A stretch of 64,000 bases of DNA from Ceratothoa steindachneri (GCA_963969495.1 OZ018328.1:4827886-4891885); one strand, 5' to 3'; shown: positions 48,659-60,689, counted from the stretch's first letter. A program made the numbers and translations. The notes: generated from the sequence alone by a model not told the origin.

Positions 48659-51600
48659 CTGGAAGGTGTGAAAGGGTTAAGTTAAAAACATATATTAAGT
48701 TATCCCCATAAGTAATCTGCCATTTTTACATGTTTATCATTATTTTTAATATAGAAATCAAACAACTTTGTAGTTATTTATAATTAAATAAGTATTTATT
48801 AATTTAATATAATTCTTAGCTATTTCTGCCAAATCTCCATCTTTCTACTAACTTTTTGATACATTTGGAAAAATGGTTTGAATTTTAAATTTTTTTTAAG
48901 GTTGTTTCAATCTTAATCAGTTGTTGACATGTTCATTCTCTTCAGGTGATTGGCTAAATTCTTATTAAAAAATAGTGAACTGATTGAGTTGTTGGGTGAG
49001 GATAATTGTTAAGCTTTTTCTTGTGTGTGTCTTGCCGACCTTTTATCTTCAAGCGTTGCAAGTAAATGATACAACTGAGCACATTAGACCTCTTTGGTGA
49101 CAGTCTAATTTGGGTTAAGAAATTCAAAATGAATTATGCTATTCATATCCAACCAAATAAAAAAGAGAAGCTTCTGTGCACGAAGCCCTTGTTTAAGATG
49201 GGGTATTCGTTTACCCCCACAAATAATCCAATGTATAGACCACATAGCCCATTTTCCATTTTCTGTAACAATCCTACAAAATGGTTCTTTTTAGTCAAGA
49301 ATGGAGAGATGACTAAATGTTAATTCTTTGTTGCAAGTGTATCTGTGAAAAGTTATGAGGAATCCATTACCCGAATCATGAAACCTTGCCTATACCCTTT
49401 AAATGAAGATGCACAGTGGATTAAGTTGAATGCAGACATACAGGTGTATGATGCAAATGGGAAATTTAGAAGCTTCCTTGAAAAATATAGAAGCTTCCTT
49501 GAAAAATAAGTCTAAATTGAAGCTTAGGATGGCACATCAATAAGCCTATCACCAAGAGTGGTTTGGAGATGCAGGAAGCTGTTCGCAACTCACTGCCAGC
49601 TAGCTACTTGCATGCTTTATTTTTTCCCTTGCCACTTTTCCTATACCCCTCTTTCTACACAAGGACCTAGGCTTTAAGTATAATACCCTGGGCTAGTAGA
49701 AAAACAATCCTGCTTTTGATTAAGTCACAATTCATAGAATGATGAACATGAAAAATGCTGTATTATTTATGGGATGACCTAATGAGTAAATCTCAGACCT
49801 TCTACACTCACACATTCAATTCCTAAGGGGAGATCCTCTAGTCATACATTCACCTCATTTTACAGAATTACATACCAGTAAATATACTATGACCCGCTTG
49901 AGACTATTTAAAAAAAAAGAGAAATCATGCAAGTCAGAATTTAAGGAAAGAGAGGATATGGATAGAGACTTAGTTTCACAACTCATGTTTCTGCATTATA
50001 TTTTAAGGTAATATTTATAAATTTTATTCTTAAACATATTTTTTGTAGAGCCTTTTATGACATTTGTTGGCAAGCCATTCCAAGACTGAGTTATTTTATA
50101 GCCATTCCAAGACTGAGTTATTTTATAAGAAAAGAAAATTTATTCTATGGCAGTGCTAACTAAATCTTTTATTTACTATTAGTAGTTTGAAAGTTATTTC
50201 TAAATGCCACTAAGTTATCTCACTCAAATATTAAGTCATCATTTATATTTATTAGTAATCACATTTAGTATTTTATATAATTCAATAAGTTGTCCATGCA
50301 GATATCAATCTTTCAGTGAAAGAAAATTGGTGTGTCTCAGATGAACTTCTACAGACTATTTCAAGTTCAGAAATTAATTTTGTTGCTGGATGCATTCCAT
50401 ATTGCAATGCCATTTTGGATGGAGACCAGAATTATACCTCATAGTCAAAATGAGATTTTGCAAGCACTTTATATAAGGGAAGAATAATATATTTTTATTT
50501 CAATGCAAAACATCTGCAGATTAAGATATCTAAATCTCTTTCCATATTGATGCTATTAAAATTTGACCACACATTTTTTTTCTGAATCCCAGCAGACAAG
50601 GCAGTTTTTTTTAAAACTCTAGCCATACTGTTGGGAAAGAGAAAAAGGTTGAGGAATGGATATTACACAACCGCCTCACCTGGTTGCAATCCTGAAGTGT
50701 ATGTAACTACCTCACTTGGATTTATCTGAGATGAGGTTAAGTTGTAATAAAATGTCTGCTTCCTAGCTGTTGTATGAACCATTAGCGCAGGGAGAGGGCT
50801 ATAAATTTACCCAGAATGCAACACCCTCCATCCACTCTAACCTGGTCTCTCAGGACAACCTCACAGAAACTGTGGCCCCCAAATTGTAGTAACATTGATA
50901 GGGGTCTACAGTACAGGCTTAAGATCAAAAGGTTCTCTCCCTTAAACTGCTTGAGGGCCCTTTGAGGCTGCTGACTCAGTGCTACATAATCATAATCAAT
51001 AAGGGCCTTTGGTGGCTTTTTACAATTTAGACTCATTCACCCAGAATGTTATGATGATTCATCTATTTTTTGGTTTTACACTCTTGTTAGCCATCCAATT
51101 AAAATATATAAATGCCTTAGGTCAGTCCTATGTTCGTAAGCAGATTTATGGGTGTAAACACCCATTTTTTGACAACTCTTCCATTTCTTTAGGTTTGATA
51201 CACTTGTTTGTGGTTTTTCAGCCAATTAAAATGAATAAATACCTTAGGTTAGCAGGAAAATTCATGAAACGCCATGAATCAGAAAGCCTTATTATTGAGC
51301 CCCCCCAAAATAGTGTACTAGGTGAATTTTTTTATTTTAACTTTTTTGTTTAAATTGATCATTCTTCTAGACATAAAAAGTGTTTCCAAAAAATAGAAGC
51401 AATGTTTTATATAAAATAGAAGTTTTAAGCGATAACTAAAATGTAATAATTAATTTCATAAGTTAACAAGAAATAATTTTGAACAACAGGCAATTATTTT
51501 CAATCATAATTCTAAATATATAGAAGGTTATTAATAATTTTTACGTTAGATTAATAGAATAATTCTTTGCAATTAAAATGATATATTATTTGATTAATAA

Positions 51601-52115
51601 TAAAAAAAGGATTTCATAGATAGTGATTTCAAGCAAATTCGTTTTGCGGTTTAAGGGCTAACCTTCCAAACAGTCAGGGGGGGGGGAGGGGGGGGAGGGA
51701 GGTGCAGAGGTCATCTGCTCCTGGGAAGAAATAACAACAATACTTATAATAGTCAAAAGATAGGCCTATCCTTGTTTCAGCAAACCCCTGTGGTGTTTGG
51801 TTACTCCCTGCAGAGCTGTAGTTGCTTGTGTATATACAGGGTGTCCCCAAATAAATAATCTTTTAGTAGAGCAGTTAGAAGTAAATACTAAAATAACTAA
51901 GATGTAAGAAATACATATGATAAAAAGTAATATTTCTTTTGGGACACTATATTTATAATAGAGAAGTCTATTTTATTCCAATGCAAAAATTCATTGTTGG
52001 TAGAATTTCTAAATGCAAGTAGCCTAATCTAAAGTACATTAATTTAACCTCTCGAACAGTGAGCTGGAAGAATACCCATAGCATTCCCCAGCACCCAGCA
52101 TATCGTACAAGATGA
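48659..52115. other. no recognised gene
   Basis: AT-rich. An 85-codon plus-strand frame at 49066-49323 and its frameshifted continuation to 49510 resemble nothing I know; the continuation ends in a direct duplication of ATAGAAGCTTCCTTGAAAAA (49479 and 49490 region). A local duplication, CCAATTAAAATATATAAATGCCTTAGGT near 51096 and its diverged copy near 51223, spans about 125 bp per unit. AGCCATTCCAAGACTGAGTT occurs twice in tandem near 50080-50120. G-runs lie at 51679-51701. Upstream TECPR1 exons are expected on the minus strand at or beyond this region, but I could not find one. Confidence 0.45.
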
Positions 52116-52517
<402 letters not shown>

Positions 52518-52829
52518 ACTACACTGATGGGCTTGGCCAAACAGTTGACAGGATGAGTTAATGAGGGAGAAAACTGTCCTCCAGTACATGAGTTTTAGCT
52601 ATCAAAGTAAGCGAGTGAGGATTGGTCTTAAATACTGAGCTGTGGCTGAGTGCAGTTAAGGTTATTTAAAGAGGATGACAAAAATAATATTCAATAACAT
52701 AAAAGGAAATATTAAATATCTACAAAAGTGGGTTTAAATGAAAATATTTTGTCAGATGAAAAATGACACTCAGTGTTGGTTGAAGGGACCACCAGTCAAA
52801 GGGATTATAGCAGGTTAATAACCTGACTC

Positions 52830-53060
52830 GGAACAAACATTTTGAAAAGATGTTTGTAAACATTATTGAGGCAACCGTTGGGTAGGTCTTTGCAAGATTT
52901 ACTAAGTTCAGAGAACTGGAAGAGACGGCAAAATTCTTTAAGTTTTCATACAGTATCAAAATGGATGAACCAAAGTGGTGAATGTTTTCATGGATAGACA
53001 CGGATAATTTTGAAATGCAGTTGATTGAATTTCAGAGTAGCTCAATTTGGAGACAAAAAT
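52830..53060 (+). pseudogene. hAT/ZBED5-GTF2IRD2-like transposase relic, upstream part
   Basis: Reads FTKFRELEETAKFFKFSYSI, a stop after MDEPKW, then DTDNFEMQLIEFQSSSIWRQ up to the I copy E insertion. In proteins of the ZBED5, EPM2AIP1 and GTF2IRD2 group this segment (P-F-x-I, then MELIDLQ-x-D-x-L) precedes the hAT dimerisation domain. The reading continues in frame at 60059 once copy E is removed. Confidence 0.7.
53042..53060. repeat. target-site duplication of I copy E, left
   Basis: TCAATTTGGAGACAAAAAT, identical to 60040-60058. Confidence 0.95.
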
Positions 53061-53093
53061 ATTTTTTTTTTTTTTTTTTTTAAGAGCTCATCT

Positions 53094-53122
53094 GGCGACT
53101 GCCTACTTGGGCATTAGTCGCC
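53094..53122 (-). other. 3'-terminal stem-loop of I copy E
   Basis: GGCGACT (53094-53100) pairs with AGTCGCC (53116-53122), with an inner GCC/GGC pairing. A second hairpin, GCCTAG/CTAGGC, lies about 20 bases further into the element. These structures stand immediately before the tail in all 3'-complete copies, although degenerate in F and shortened in G. In related elements the RT recognises the RNA 3' end, so a role in template recognition is inferred. Confidence 0.75.
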
Positions 53123-53340
53123 GTATTAAAACTGGCCTAGTTCTAGGCTACTTTAAAATGAAATTGAAGAGAGAAAAAATCCCCCAAAAAACAACACCCC
53201 AAAAGGGGGAAAGGAAGCAAGCTGGTGCGTCGGGGAGAGGTCCCCCCGGCGCAGGAGCGTGCAACTAAAGAAAAAAAACAAACAAACAAAAAACAAAACA
53301 AATGCAAAAAAACAACAAAAAAACAACAAACAAACCTTGC

Positions 53341-56300
53341 TTAAATAATAGGGAGAAGGCCGGCCTCCCCCAAGAAGTCAACAAGTCCACAAGTCAGTGT
53401 GCACGAATCTGTCCCAAGCACAAGGGACAGGCAGTAGCGACCCCGCCCATCCCAGGACTGGGACAGGTATCGTGCGCGAAGATCACCCAGACTGGGACAT
53501 TCGACAAGAATGTGCCGAACAGTCTGGGGGACGACGCAGTCGTTGCAATAGGGCGCAGGCGAGCGCTCCATCAGATAGCGATGCGTCACACGAGTGTGTC
53601 CGATTCGGAGACGACAGAAAGCAACCTGAAGCCACTGCGGCATTGGGGGATAGGTCCATGGGAACAGTCGCGGCGCAATGGCACGCAACTTTAAGTTCCC
53701 TTCGACCGTCTCCCATCTTCTTTGCCAAGCAGTCCGAAGAGCTGCCCGTATTCCTGCCATGTAGTCGGTGTGAGGAAGAGCGAAACGCTGGTCCGGTCGC
53801 AGAGTCCTCGCGGACTCTTTGGCGCCCTCATCGGCACGCTCATTCCCCGCAATTCCTACATGTCCAAGAACCCAGCAGAAGATAATCTCGACATCTGCCC
53901 GGCTCGCCAAAACCGTGGCGTCACGGATATCGCGAACCAGGGGATGCGGAGATTCCAATGCCCCGAGAGCACTCAGGGCGCTTTGTGAGTCGCTATAGAT
54001 CACAATCCGGTCTCCGAACCGGGCACGTCGCGTAATCTCCCGTACCGAGTGGTGTATTGCCACCAGCTCGGCAGTGAAGACAGACGCAGCGCCTGGTAGA
54101 GCCCCGCTGACTTCAAACAGAGGGGATACGGCGTGGAAGCCGACCCCCTCTTGGGACTTGGAGCCATCCGTATACACTGGCACGGTACCAGCGTGACAGG
54201 ATGTGTGCTCCAAAAAGGTCGAACGCAATACTCCCGGCGCAGTAAAAGCTTTGGGAGAAAGGCGTGGCGACAAATAGCCAAATGTGGTACCCTCCAGGGT
54301 GGCGTCCTGGGCAGAACCAGGGGCGCCACCGGCCCGAGAGCTATATCTACCTCTCGAAGGAGTTTCCTGGCCCTAAACCCAAAGGGCTTAGGGTATGACT
54401 GGCGTATCTCGGCGGCATAGGCACCATCGAGATCAGCTGCGGATGCAGTGAGAGCTGTTGGCGACTGAGGGAGGCGCCGGGCTCGCGCGTACAGGCGAGT
54501 GATGCACTGCACGCGGCGCAGAGCGAGTGGCATCTCCCCAGCATCGACCAACAGGCTCTCAATGGGGGAAGTGCGGAAGGCACCGGTCGCAAGGCGAAGG
54601 CCGGTGTGGTGGATTGAATCCACCTTCCGCAATAAACGCTCGGCTGCGGATGCATAAAACTCGCATCCGTAGTCGAGCTTCGAGCGAACAAGGGATCGAT
54701 AAAAAAGTAAGGCAGTAGCCCTATCAGCGCCCCAAGCGCTGAACGTCACGGAACGGAGAATGTCCATGGCGCGGGTACAAGAGACCCTAAGGCTGCGAAT
54801 ATGAGCCTCCCAGGTGAGGCGTCGGTCGAATACAAGACCAAGGAAACGGTGCGACTCAACCACATCCAGGCGCACCCCATTAAGAAACAAATCTGGGTCG
54901 GGGTGAATCCGTGGATGGCGGCAGAAGTGCACCACCTTAGTCTTGGTCAAAGAAAACCGAAACCTGTGCGCTTCGGCATAGCGAGAGACGCGGTTCAATG
55001 CCTGTTGGAGTCCACGCTCCAGAGTTGGCATCTGGGCCGCGCAAAAAGAGATCGAAAGGTCGTCCACGTAGAGCGTAGCGAGAACATCTTCCGGCAGCAC
55101 CGAGGTGATGCCGTTGATGCTCAGGGCAAAGAGTGTGACACTGAGGACACTTCCCTGCGGGACACCCTCTTCCTGCTCCTTTGGGGCAGAGAGGGCTCCC
55201 CCCACCCGTACGCGGAATCGACGATCTCGCAAAAATTCAGATATAAACATTGGGAGGCGTCCCCTCGCCCCCATCGTGTGGAGAGTCTCCATGATACCGT
55301 ATCGCCATGCGGTATCATAGGCCTTCTCCAGATCAAAAAAACACCGTGGCGTAGTGCTGTCTACGAAGGAAAGCCTCGCAGACGGCATTTTCCAGTCGGA
55401 GCAGAGCATCCGACGTGGAGTGAAACTTACGGAAGCCGCACTGTGCAGAAGACAGATGGCCTCCGCTGTCCAGGAAATAGGCTAATCTAACATTTACCAA
55501 TTTCTCCATCAACTTGCACACGCAAGAGGTTAGAGAGATTGGGCGGAAACCGGTCGGAGTAGAGTGATCTCTCCCCGGCTTGCGAAAGGCGAGCACAGTA
55601 GCGATTCGCCAGGAGTCTGGGAGAAGACCTTCCACCCAGATCCTGTTGAACATATCTAACAGAAAGGCCATGCCTCGCTCACCCAGGTGTCGAAGCATGG
55701 CGTACGGGACATCGTCCGGACCATGGGCGGTGTCCGCGCACGAAGCGAGAGCGGAACGCAACTCACTCACAGTAAACTTGTCGTTGAAGGGTTCTCCGCC
55801 TCTGGAGGTAAAGTCCAGCCGGCGGCCTTCCGCGACATCACGACGTGCATTGAATGCTGGCGGAGCAGCATCACGGCTAGAGAATGCGGAGAAAGCGGTC
55901 GCTAAGGATTCCGCCACGGACGCGGGGTCCGAGATTGCGGTCCCATTCTCCTGGAGAACGGAAGGGGGGTCCTGCGAGAACTTACCCCGAATCCTTTTGA
56001 CTCGCTTCCACACCTCAGCTAAAGGGGTCTTCCCGTTAAGTGAAGACACGTATGCCCGCCAAGAAGAGCGGCGGGCGTGCTTCGAAATATACCGGAACCT
56101 AGCCCTAGCCCGACGAAATTCAGCGACAGTGAAATCGTTCGGGCGGCGCTTATAGCGCATGTAGGCATAACGCTTCTGTTTGAGGGCCGTCTCACACTCG
56201 GCCGACCACCATGGAAGTGGTCGGCGTGCAAAACGGCCAGACGTCCTAGGAATAGTAGTCAGGCCCACGGCGATGAGGTTGCCGGAGAAGAACTCAACGG

Positions 56301-57171
56301 CCTCATCTACCGACCTAAACTCCTCGACTGAGATAGAGAATTCAGTCATTTCCTGAAATGCAGGCCACCGCGCCCGAGCCAAGCACCACCGAGGTGGTCT
56401 CTCAGGCGGCAGTTGCCCTGAAAATGATATTTGAATGGGAAAGTGATCACTGCCATGGAGGTCATCGACCACCCCCCAATCAAAATCAGGCTGTGCATCC
56501 GAAGAGCACAAAGATAGGTCAAGGCAAGAAAATGAAGCGGTTCTCGGACAGTGATGCGTAAACTCATCCACGTTTAGGACACCCATCTCAAGCTCTTCGA
56601 TCAGATCGGCAAGGACTTGTCCCCTGGGATTTATGGAGTAATCTCCCAAGAGAGGATGCCTGCCGTTCAGATCTCCAAGCAAGAGATAGGGCCTCGGCAA
56701 CCGTGCCACGACGCGGCGGAAGTCCCCCGCGTCGAAGTCAGCTGACGGTGGAATGTACGCAGAAATGATAGTATACCTCCTATCCAGGTGTAGCTGCACA
56801 GCCACTGCCTGAAAGGAGGTATCTAAAGAGAAAGGAAGAACGGAGACATCATGCCGGGTGTAAACCGCGCATCCCCCAGCCCGGCCATCCCGCGGTGGTG
56901 GGGTCGCAAGACCCTTATACCCCGGGAGGGCAGGCAGGGGGCACGCGCCTAGCATGGTCTCCTGCAAAAAAATAGCTAACGGGGAACGGGACGAGGCGAG
57001 CCTCCGCAGCTCCTCCCAGTTGGCCCGGAGTCCACGGCAATTCCATTGAAGGAATATACCCTCCAGGCCTAGCTCGGATGAGACGCGGGGGCCCTCCTCG
57101 AATTGAAGACCCTCACGGGAATGGCCGTACGCTTCCCGGGGGCAGAACCCCGGGCGCTGTTGGCCGGACAA
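53341..57171 (-). pseudogene. I-element ORF2 (endonuclease, RT, RNase H, zinc finger), copy E, two single-base frameshifts
   Basis: The frame overlaps the end of ORF1 by about 100 bases. Endonuclease: GIFLQWNCRGLRANWEEL, FLQETML, LLLGDLNGRHPLLGD, GSDHFPIQI (57050-56430). RT: SELRSALASCADTAHGPDDV, YATVFF, VPQGSVLSVTLFALS, LYVDDLSISF near 55070. RNase H: VPVYTDGSKSQEG, VFTAELVAIHH, YSDSQSALSAL, GIAGNERADEGAKES (54190-53810). End: YCNDCVVPQTVRHILVEC. One extra A in an A7 run at 55335-55341 and one missing base near 54257-54261 shift the frame in opposite directions, and the outer parts are in the same frame. These could be real mutations or sequencing errors. The protein nicks DNA, primes reverse transcription and removes RNA. 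Confidence 0.93.
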
Positions 57172-59522
57172 AGCGCTGGAGGCGCTGTCGCCTTCGAGGA
57201 CTTATTGGGGGAGGTAGGGCTCGCCATGCGAGTCTTTTCCTCCCTCCGCCTCGAAACCTTAGGCGGGCGCTGCGGCTTCGGAGGCGGGGGGGCCTCTTTT
57301 CGAGGAACCACCGTCTCCGAGCCACTCGCTCCACCTCGGGGCGTGGGCGAAGGAGCCGAAGCTCCTTTGTTGCTGTCCTCCTTTCGGGGGACAGCTTTAG
57401 GAACCCCTGAAGATGGCCTAGCGACAATCTTCAGGGGTGTTGCCTCCTGTGAGTCTAACGACTCGGTGGAGGCGCGTGGCCGTTTCGCCTTGCGGGAAAC
57501 GGTCACGCTGGGGGAAGAGGGGGGAGCCCTGGTTTTAGCCGGGGCTGGGTATGAACCCTTTTTGCCGCCAGCTTTACCAGGGGAGCGCCCGGGTTGGGTA
57601 GAGCCCGCATAAGGGCTCCGAATGGGCGCGGAAACAACCGTGCTCGTTGGCCTGGATGGGCCAGGAGCAGAGGGTGCCTTTCGAACTACTGAGGCATATG
57701 ACGTCCCAGGCAGAGCTGGGCGCGCCAGGACCAAGTCCTTAGCCTCGCGGAATGAGAGTCTATCCTGGGCCTGAACGGCCAGGATTTCTTTCTCCAGGAG
57801 ATATGCACCACATTGCTTCGAAGAAGCAGGGTGCGGCTCTCCGCAATTGACACACTTGGCCACACACGATTTGGACTTATCGTGTGCGACCTCTGAGCAA
57901 TTTACACAGACTTCGGGTGACCCCGACTTTGCACGTCTACATGAGCGATTCGTATGGCCGAAGCGGTGACAGTAATAGCACCGCCGCGGCAGTGGCACGA
58001 ATGCCTTCACGCGGTAGCGGTACCAACCGGCACGCACCGACTCAGGGAGCTTGTCACAGTCGAACGTGACGAAGAGTGTAGGGGTGGGTCTCGAAGCCCC
58101 TCCCTGTTTTCTCATCACACGTTCGACCTTGACCGCCCCATGGTCGGCCAGCTCTAGGGTGATGTCCTCAATGGAGTAGTCAACGAGTTCCCTCGCATAA
58201 ACTACTCCTTTCACAAAGTTCATGGTAGAGTGCGGCGTCACACTCACCGAGGTGCCATGAAGTGTCCGAAGAGCACTTATCTTGGCCGCCTCGGCGGGAT
58301 TGGCCGCATTCGCCAGAAGGCTCCCGTCCGAGAAACGGGTCACCTTCGGCTCTCTACCAATTGCACTAGCTAATCCTCTCCTCTGATGGATCATGTTGCC
58401 CTTGGACAACATGGTGCCATCAGTGGAGCGAATAACGAGGAAGCGTTTGAAGCCAGCGGGCTCGAAAACGCCAGGTAACCTCTGAATGAGGGGCCCCGAT
58501 GTCATCGAGGCTCCGCCCTGTGCACTTTTGGTGTTAGTCTTGGTCAGGGGCTCTGCACACGAGGGGGTAGAGGGGCCGGATGTGCCGATCTTGGCTTGGT
58601 CGCCTACCAAAGTGGTAGCAGACCCATCCGTCCCCGCAGCCCCCGCGGATGGAGAGGAGCCCCGAGTCTTTTTCGTCTTTTTAGTCTTTTTTGTCTTTTT
58701 CTTTTTTGGAGAGGCGGGCGGGGAATGAACCCGCTTTTCACCTCCGCCGGCAGAAGCCCCCAGGCCAGATGGACCGGCCTCAGCCAGGTCCCTCTCCGAA
58801 ATGGAGAAGGTCCTGGTTGTCGTGGGGGCACCTGTCGGAGGATATCCCTCCCCTCCTTTTACTGCCTCGGAGCCCTTAGCCATTTGAGGAGGACCTTGCA
58901 TAGGGGCGGATTCGGGTTCGGTGCTTGACGCCGAGCCCGAATTCCCCCCCATGGAAGGCCCTACCGTCTGAGGCTGGGGTTCCTCAAGGACCATGTGTGT
59001 GACAGGAGGGGCCTCCAGTTGGCCCTCCCCTCCCAAAACATCGCAGGTCCCGTTGGCTGTATTGTCCCTAGTCTCTTGTGGGGAGGCACAGGCCTTGACC
59101 CCAGCAAGGTTTAAAATTCTTGCCAGCAGGTCTTTTGAGGGAAGCGACCGAAGGGGCCTGGCTTCCCTCTCCCCCCTAAGGGGGTTTGCCCTACCGAGCC
59201 GCTTTGATGGGGAGCGGCTGGCTAAGGGCTGCCTGCTGGCTTTCTTGGCAGTCCCCTTGGAAAGAAAAGAGGGGACTGCCGCTGGGAAAAGGGAGGTGCC
59301 CGAAAGCACCTCCAGAGAAGGGGGTGAGGGGGAGTCCCCTGCACCCGTAGGCGAAGGAGAGGAGTAAGTCTCCTCTCCGGTTAGAGAAATATGGAGGGTC
59401 CCCTGTGCAAGCACAAGGGGGGGAACCTCCATTTTTTTGCTGGAGCTGCCCGAAAGCGGCTCCGTCGATGGAACAGGGGAAGTTGAGGGTTGGGTTTTGT
59501 TTTTTTTATCATCATTGGGCAT
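57069..59522 (-). CDS. I-element ORF1 protein (three zinc knuckles), copy E, intact
   Basis: An uninterrupted 817-codon frame from MPNDDKKNKTQPS to RRAPASHPS. Residues 1-330 are Ser/Pro/Gly-rich and probably disordered, with a strongly basic KKKKTKKTKKTKKTR run. A folded central part contains RFLVIRSTDGTMLSKGNMIH and VKGVVYARELVDYSIEDITL. Three knuckles at about residues 512-570 follow: CYYCHRFGHTNRSC, CVNCSEVAHDKSKSC and CVNCGEPHPASSKQC. The C-terminal 230 residues are again basic and proline-rich. In I elements this protein coats the RNA and acts as a chaperone. The start was chosen because copies A, C and J begin at the same codon, just after the leader hairpin. Confidence 0.95.
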   Translation of the reverse strand: MPNDDKKNKTQPSTSPVPSTEPLSGSSSKKMEVPPLVLAQGTLHISLTGEETYSSPSPTGAGDSPSPPSLEVLSGTSLFPAAVPSFLSKGTAKKASRQPLASRSPSKRLGRANPLRGEREARPLRSLPSKDLLARILNLAGVKACASPQETRDNTANGTCDVLGGEGQLEAPPVTHMVLEEPQPQTVGPSMGGNSGSASSTEPESAPMQGPPQMAKGSEAVKGGEGYPPTGAPTTTRTFSISERDLAEAGPSGLGASAGGGEKRVHSPPASPKKKKTKKTKKTKKTRGSSPSAGAAGTDGSATTLVGDQAKIGTSGPSTPSCAEPLTKTNTKSAQGGASMTSGPLIQRLPGVFEPAGFKRFLVIRSTDGTMLSKGNMIHQRRGLASAIGREPKVTRFSDGSLLANAANPAEAAKISALRTLHGTSVSVTPHSTMNFVKGVVYARELVDYSIEDITLELADHGAVKVERVMRKQGGASRPTPTLFVTFDCDKLPESVRAGWYRYRVKAFVPLPRRCYYCHRFGHTNRSCRRAKSGSPEVCVNCSEVAHDKSKSCVAKCVNCGEPHPASSKQCGAYLLEKEILAVQAQDRLSFREAKDLVLARPALPGTSYASVVRKAPSAPGPSRPTSTVVSAPIRSPYAGSTQPGRSPGKAGGKKGSYPAPAKTRAPPSSPSVTVSRKAKRPRASTESLDSQEATPLKIVARPSSGVPKAVPRKEDSNKGASAPSPTPRGGASGSETVVPRKEAPPPPKPQRPPKVSRRREEKTRMASPTSPNKSSKATAPPALCPANSARGSAPGKRTAIPVRVFNSRRAPASHPS

Positions 59523-60039
59523 GGTGACCCTTTTTTAAACACGGGATGCAATCGCGCACACCTCTTGCAGTAGCCCGCACTGCGAGAGGTGCTTACAAGC
59601 CCGGCAGAGCCAGGTGCCGCCATTTGGGACCACCCCTCTCGCCTGGTGGCCTGGCAGTCCATCGGCATGGCGGCTCCACCTTGGACACGGCGTAAAAATT
59701 AATAGATTGTGAAGAGGAGAGGAAAAGGGATGTGAGGAAGGTATGGGTGGGGATGAAGCAGGTAGTTAAAAACCAGCCATCCCAGACCGGAGCTCAGGGG
59801 TTAGGGAACATTGTCCCCCACCCCCTCAGCCCCGATGCGGGACGGTTGGCTGAAAGGAAGGTCAGCATCTACCCTGTGAAATTAGAGGCTGACCAGAGAA
59901 AGTTGTGGGAGAGGTTGTGTGAAAAGAGAGGAAACAAGTGTTTTGAAGGAAGGAAGAGAGGCTAAGCTGGGGCCGGACGGGGTGCTGAGTCCCGTCAGCA
60001 CGGCGGCCAAGATGGCAAATCGCCGCGCCCCTTACGGGG
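59523..60039 (-). promoter_or_regulatory. 5' leader of I copy E
   Basis: Counterpart of 2475-2993 in copy A. It includes the 5'-terminal CCCCGTAAGGGG and the hairpin 59560-59595 (one mismatch in the stem) upstream of ORF1. An internal promoter is inferred from the family, not seen directly. Confidence 0.55.
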
Positions 60040-60058
60040 TCAATTTGGAGACAAAAAT
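60040..60058. repeat. target-site duplication of I copy E, right
   Basis: TCAATTTGGAGACAAAAAT, identical to 53042-53060. Confidence 0.95.
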
Positions 60059-60388
60059 TTGCTGACCTTAGAGTTGAATTGGAAAATATTAAAAAGGAGC
60101 AATTAGAGATGGGAATAACAGAGAGAAACCGGGAAAATGAAGTATTAAGGATTTGGAATACTATTCCAGAAAATTATCTGTTTAAAAAAACTTTCAACAG
60201 CATTACTCTTCATGTTTTCATCTACATATGCTTATGAATTTTTTTTCTCAGTGAACTTTGTTAGGTCTCGTAACAGGAGTAGCCTGATGGATGAAACTAG
60301 TTGTGCATTCATTTCTTTCAAGGTTACTAAATATAAACCCGATAAAAAATCTTTTTCATCCGTGATGCAGCAGCAAAAATCCCACTGA
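60059..60388 (+). pseudogene. hAT/ZBED5-GTF2IRD2-like transposase relic, dimerisation domain
   Basis: Continues the reading of 52830-53060 as KFADLRVELENIKKEQLEMG, then VLRIWNTIPENYLFKKTF. After a frameshift near 60235 it gives NFVRSRNRSSLMDETSCAFI, SFKVTKYKPDKKSF and QQQKSH before TGA at 60386. The segment STYLCE-FS-MN-K-KNRSSLTDE is the C-terminal dimerisation motif of hAT transposases and of their domesticated ZBED5/FAM200/GTF2IRD2 relatives. The frameshift, and a stop in the upstream half, show decay. The disrupted frame means I cannot tell a transposon from a former host gene. Confidence 0.75.
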
Positions 60389-60689
60389 TAACACTGGTCT
60401 GCATCAAAAATGTACCTTAGGTTTTCTATAGTGTTTCTTAATAAAATTGACCTCCTAAATCTGAATCTGGTATCCATTTTTCTCTATCAGGTCCAGTTTT
60501 TGCGATAGAGGGGGTGATAATAATTTTATAGTTTATACATGTCCTATATTGCATAAAAATGTCAATAGTTTTTGCACTACTGTATTCGCAGTAAATTTTG
60601 TGTACATTTTAAGTAATTATGTTAATCAGTTTATATTTTTGCAGGTTAGAAATTGCTTAGCATTATAATAATAATGGTTAAGTTAAAAA

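Larger units (their letters stand above)
53061..60039 (-). mobile_element. near-intact full-length I-clade retrotransposon, copy E
   Basis: 6979 bases with the family 5' terminus at 60039, a 520-base leader, a complete ORF1, a nearly complete ORF2, a 250-base 3' UTR ending in stem-loops, and a 20-base poly(T) (the A tail on the plus strand) at 53062-53081. It is bounded by a perfect 19-bp target duplication. Only two single-base indels interrupt ORF2. It is the reference copy for every other I fragment in the window and must have inserted recently. Confidence 0.96.

Noticed and set aside
49066..49323. 85-codon plus-strand frame
   Set aside because: Not similar to anything I recognise; AT-rich surroundings and no splice partners that can be defended.
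50782..51036. 84-codon minus-strand frame considered as an upstream TECPR1 exon
   Set aside because: Lacks tectonin, PH or DysF patterns and has no convincing splice sites.
51679..51701. G-run region considered as a G-quadruplex regulatory site
   Set aside because: No gene nearby that it could regulate and similar G-runs occur at random in the window.
58250..58270. GTGAGT within ORF1 considered as a splice donor that could explain ORF1::RT junctions
   Set aside because: The actual junction in copy G lies about eight bases upstream of it and copies C and F break elsewhere, so splicing does not explain them.
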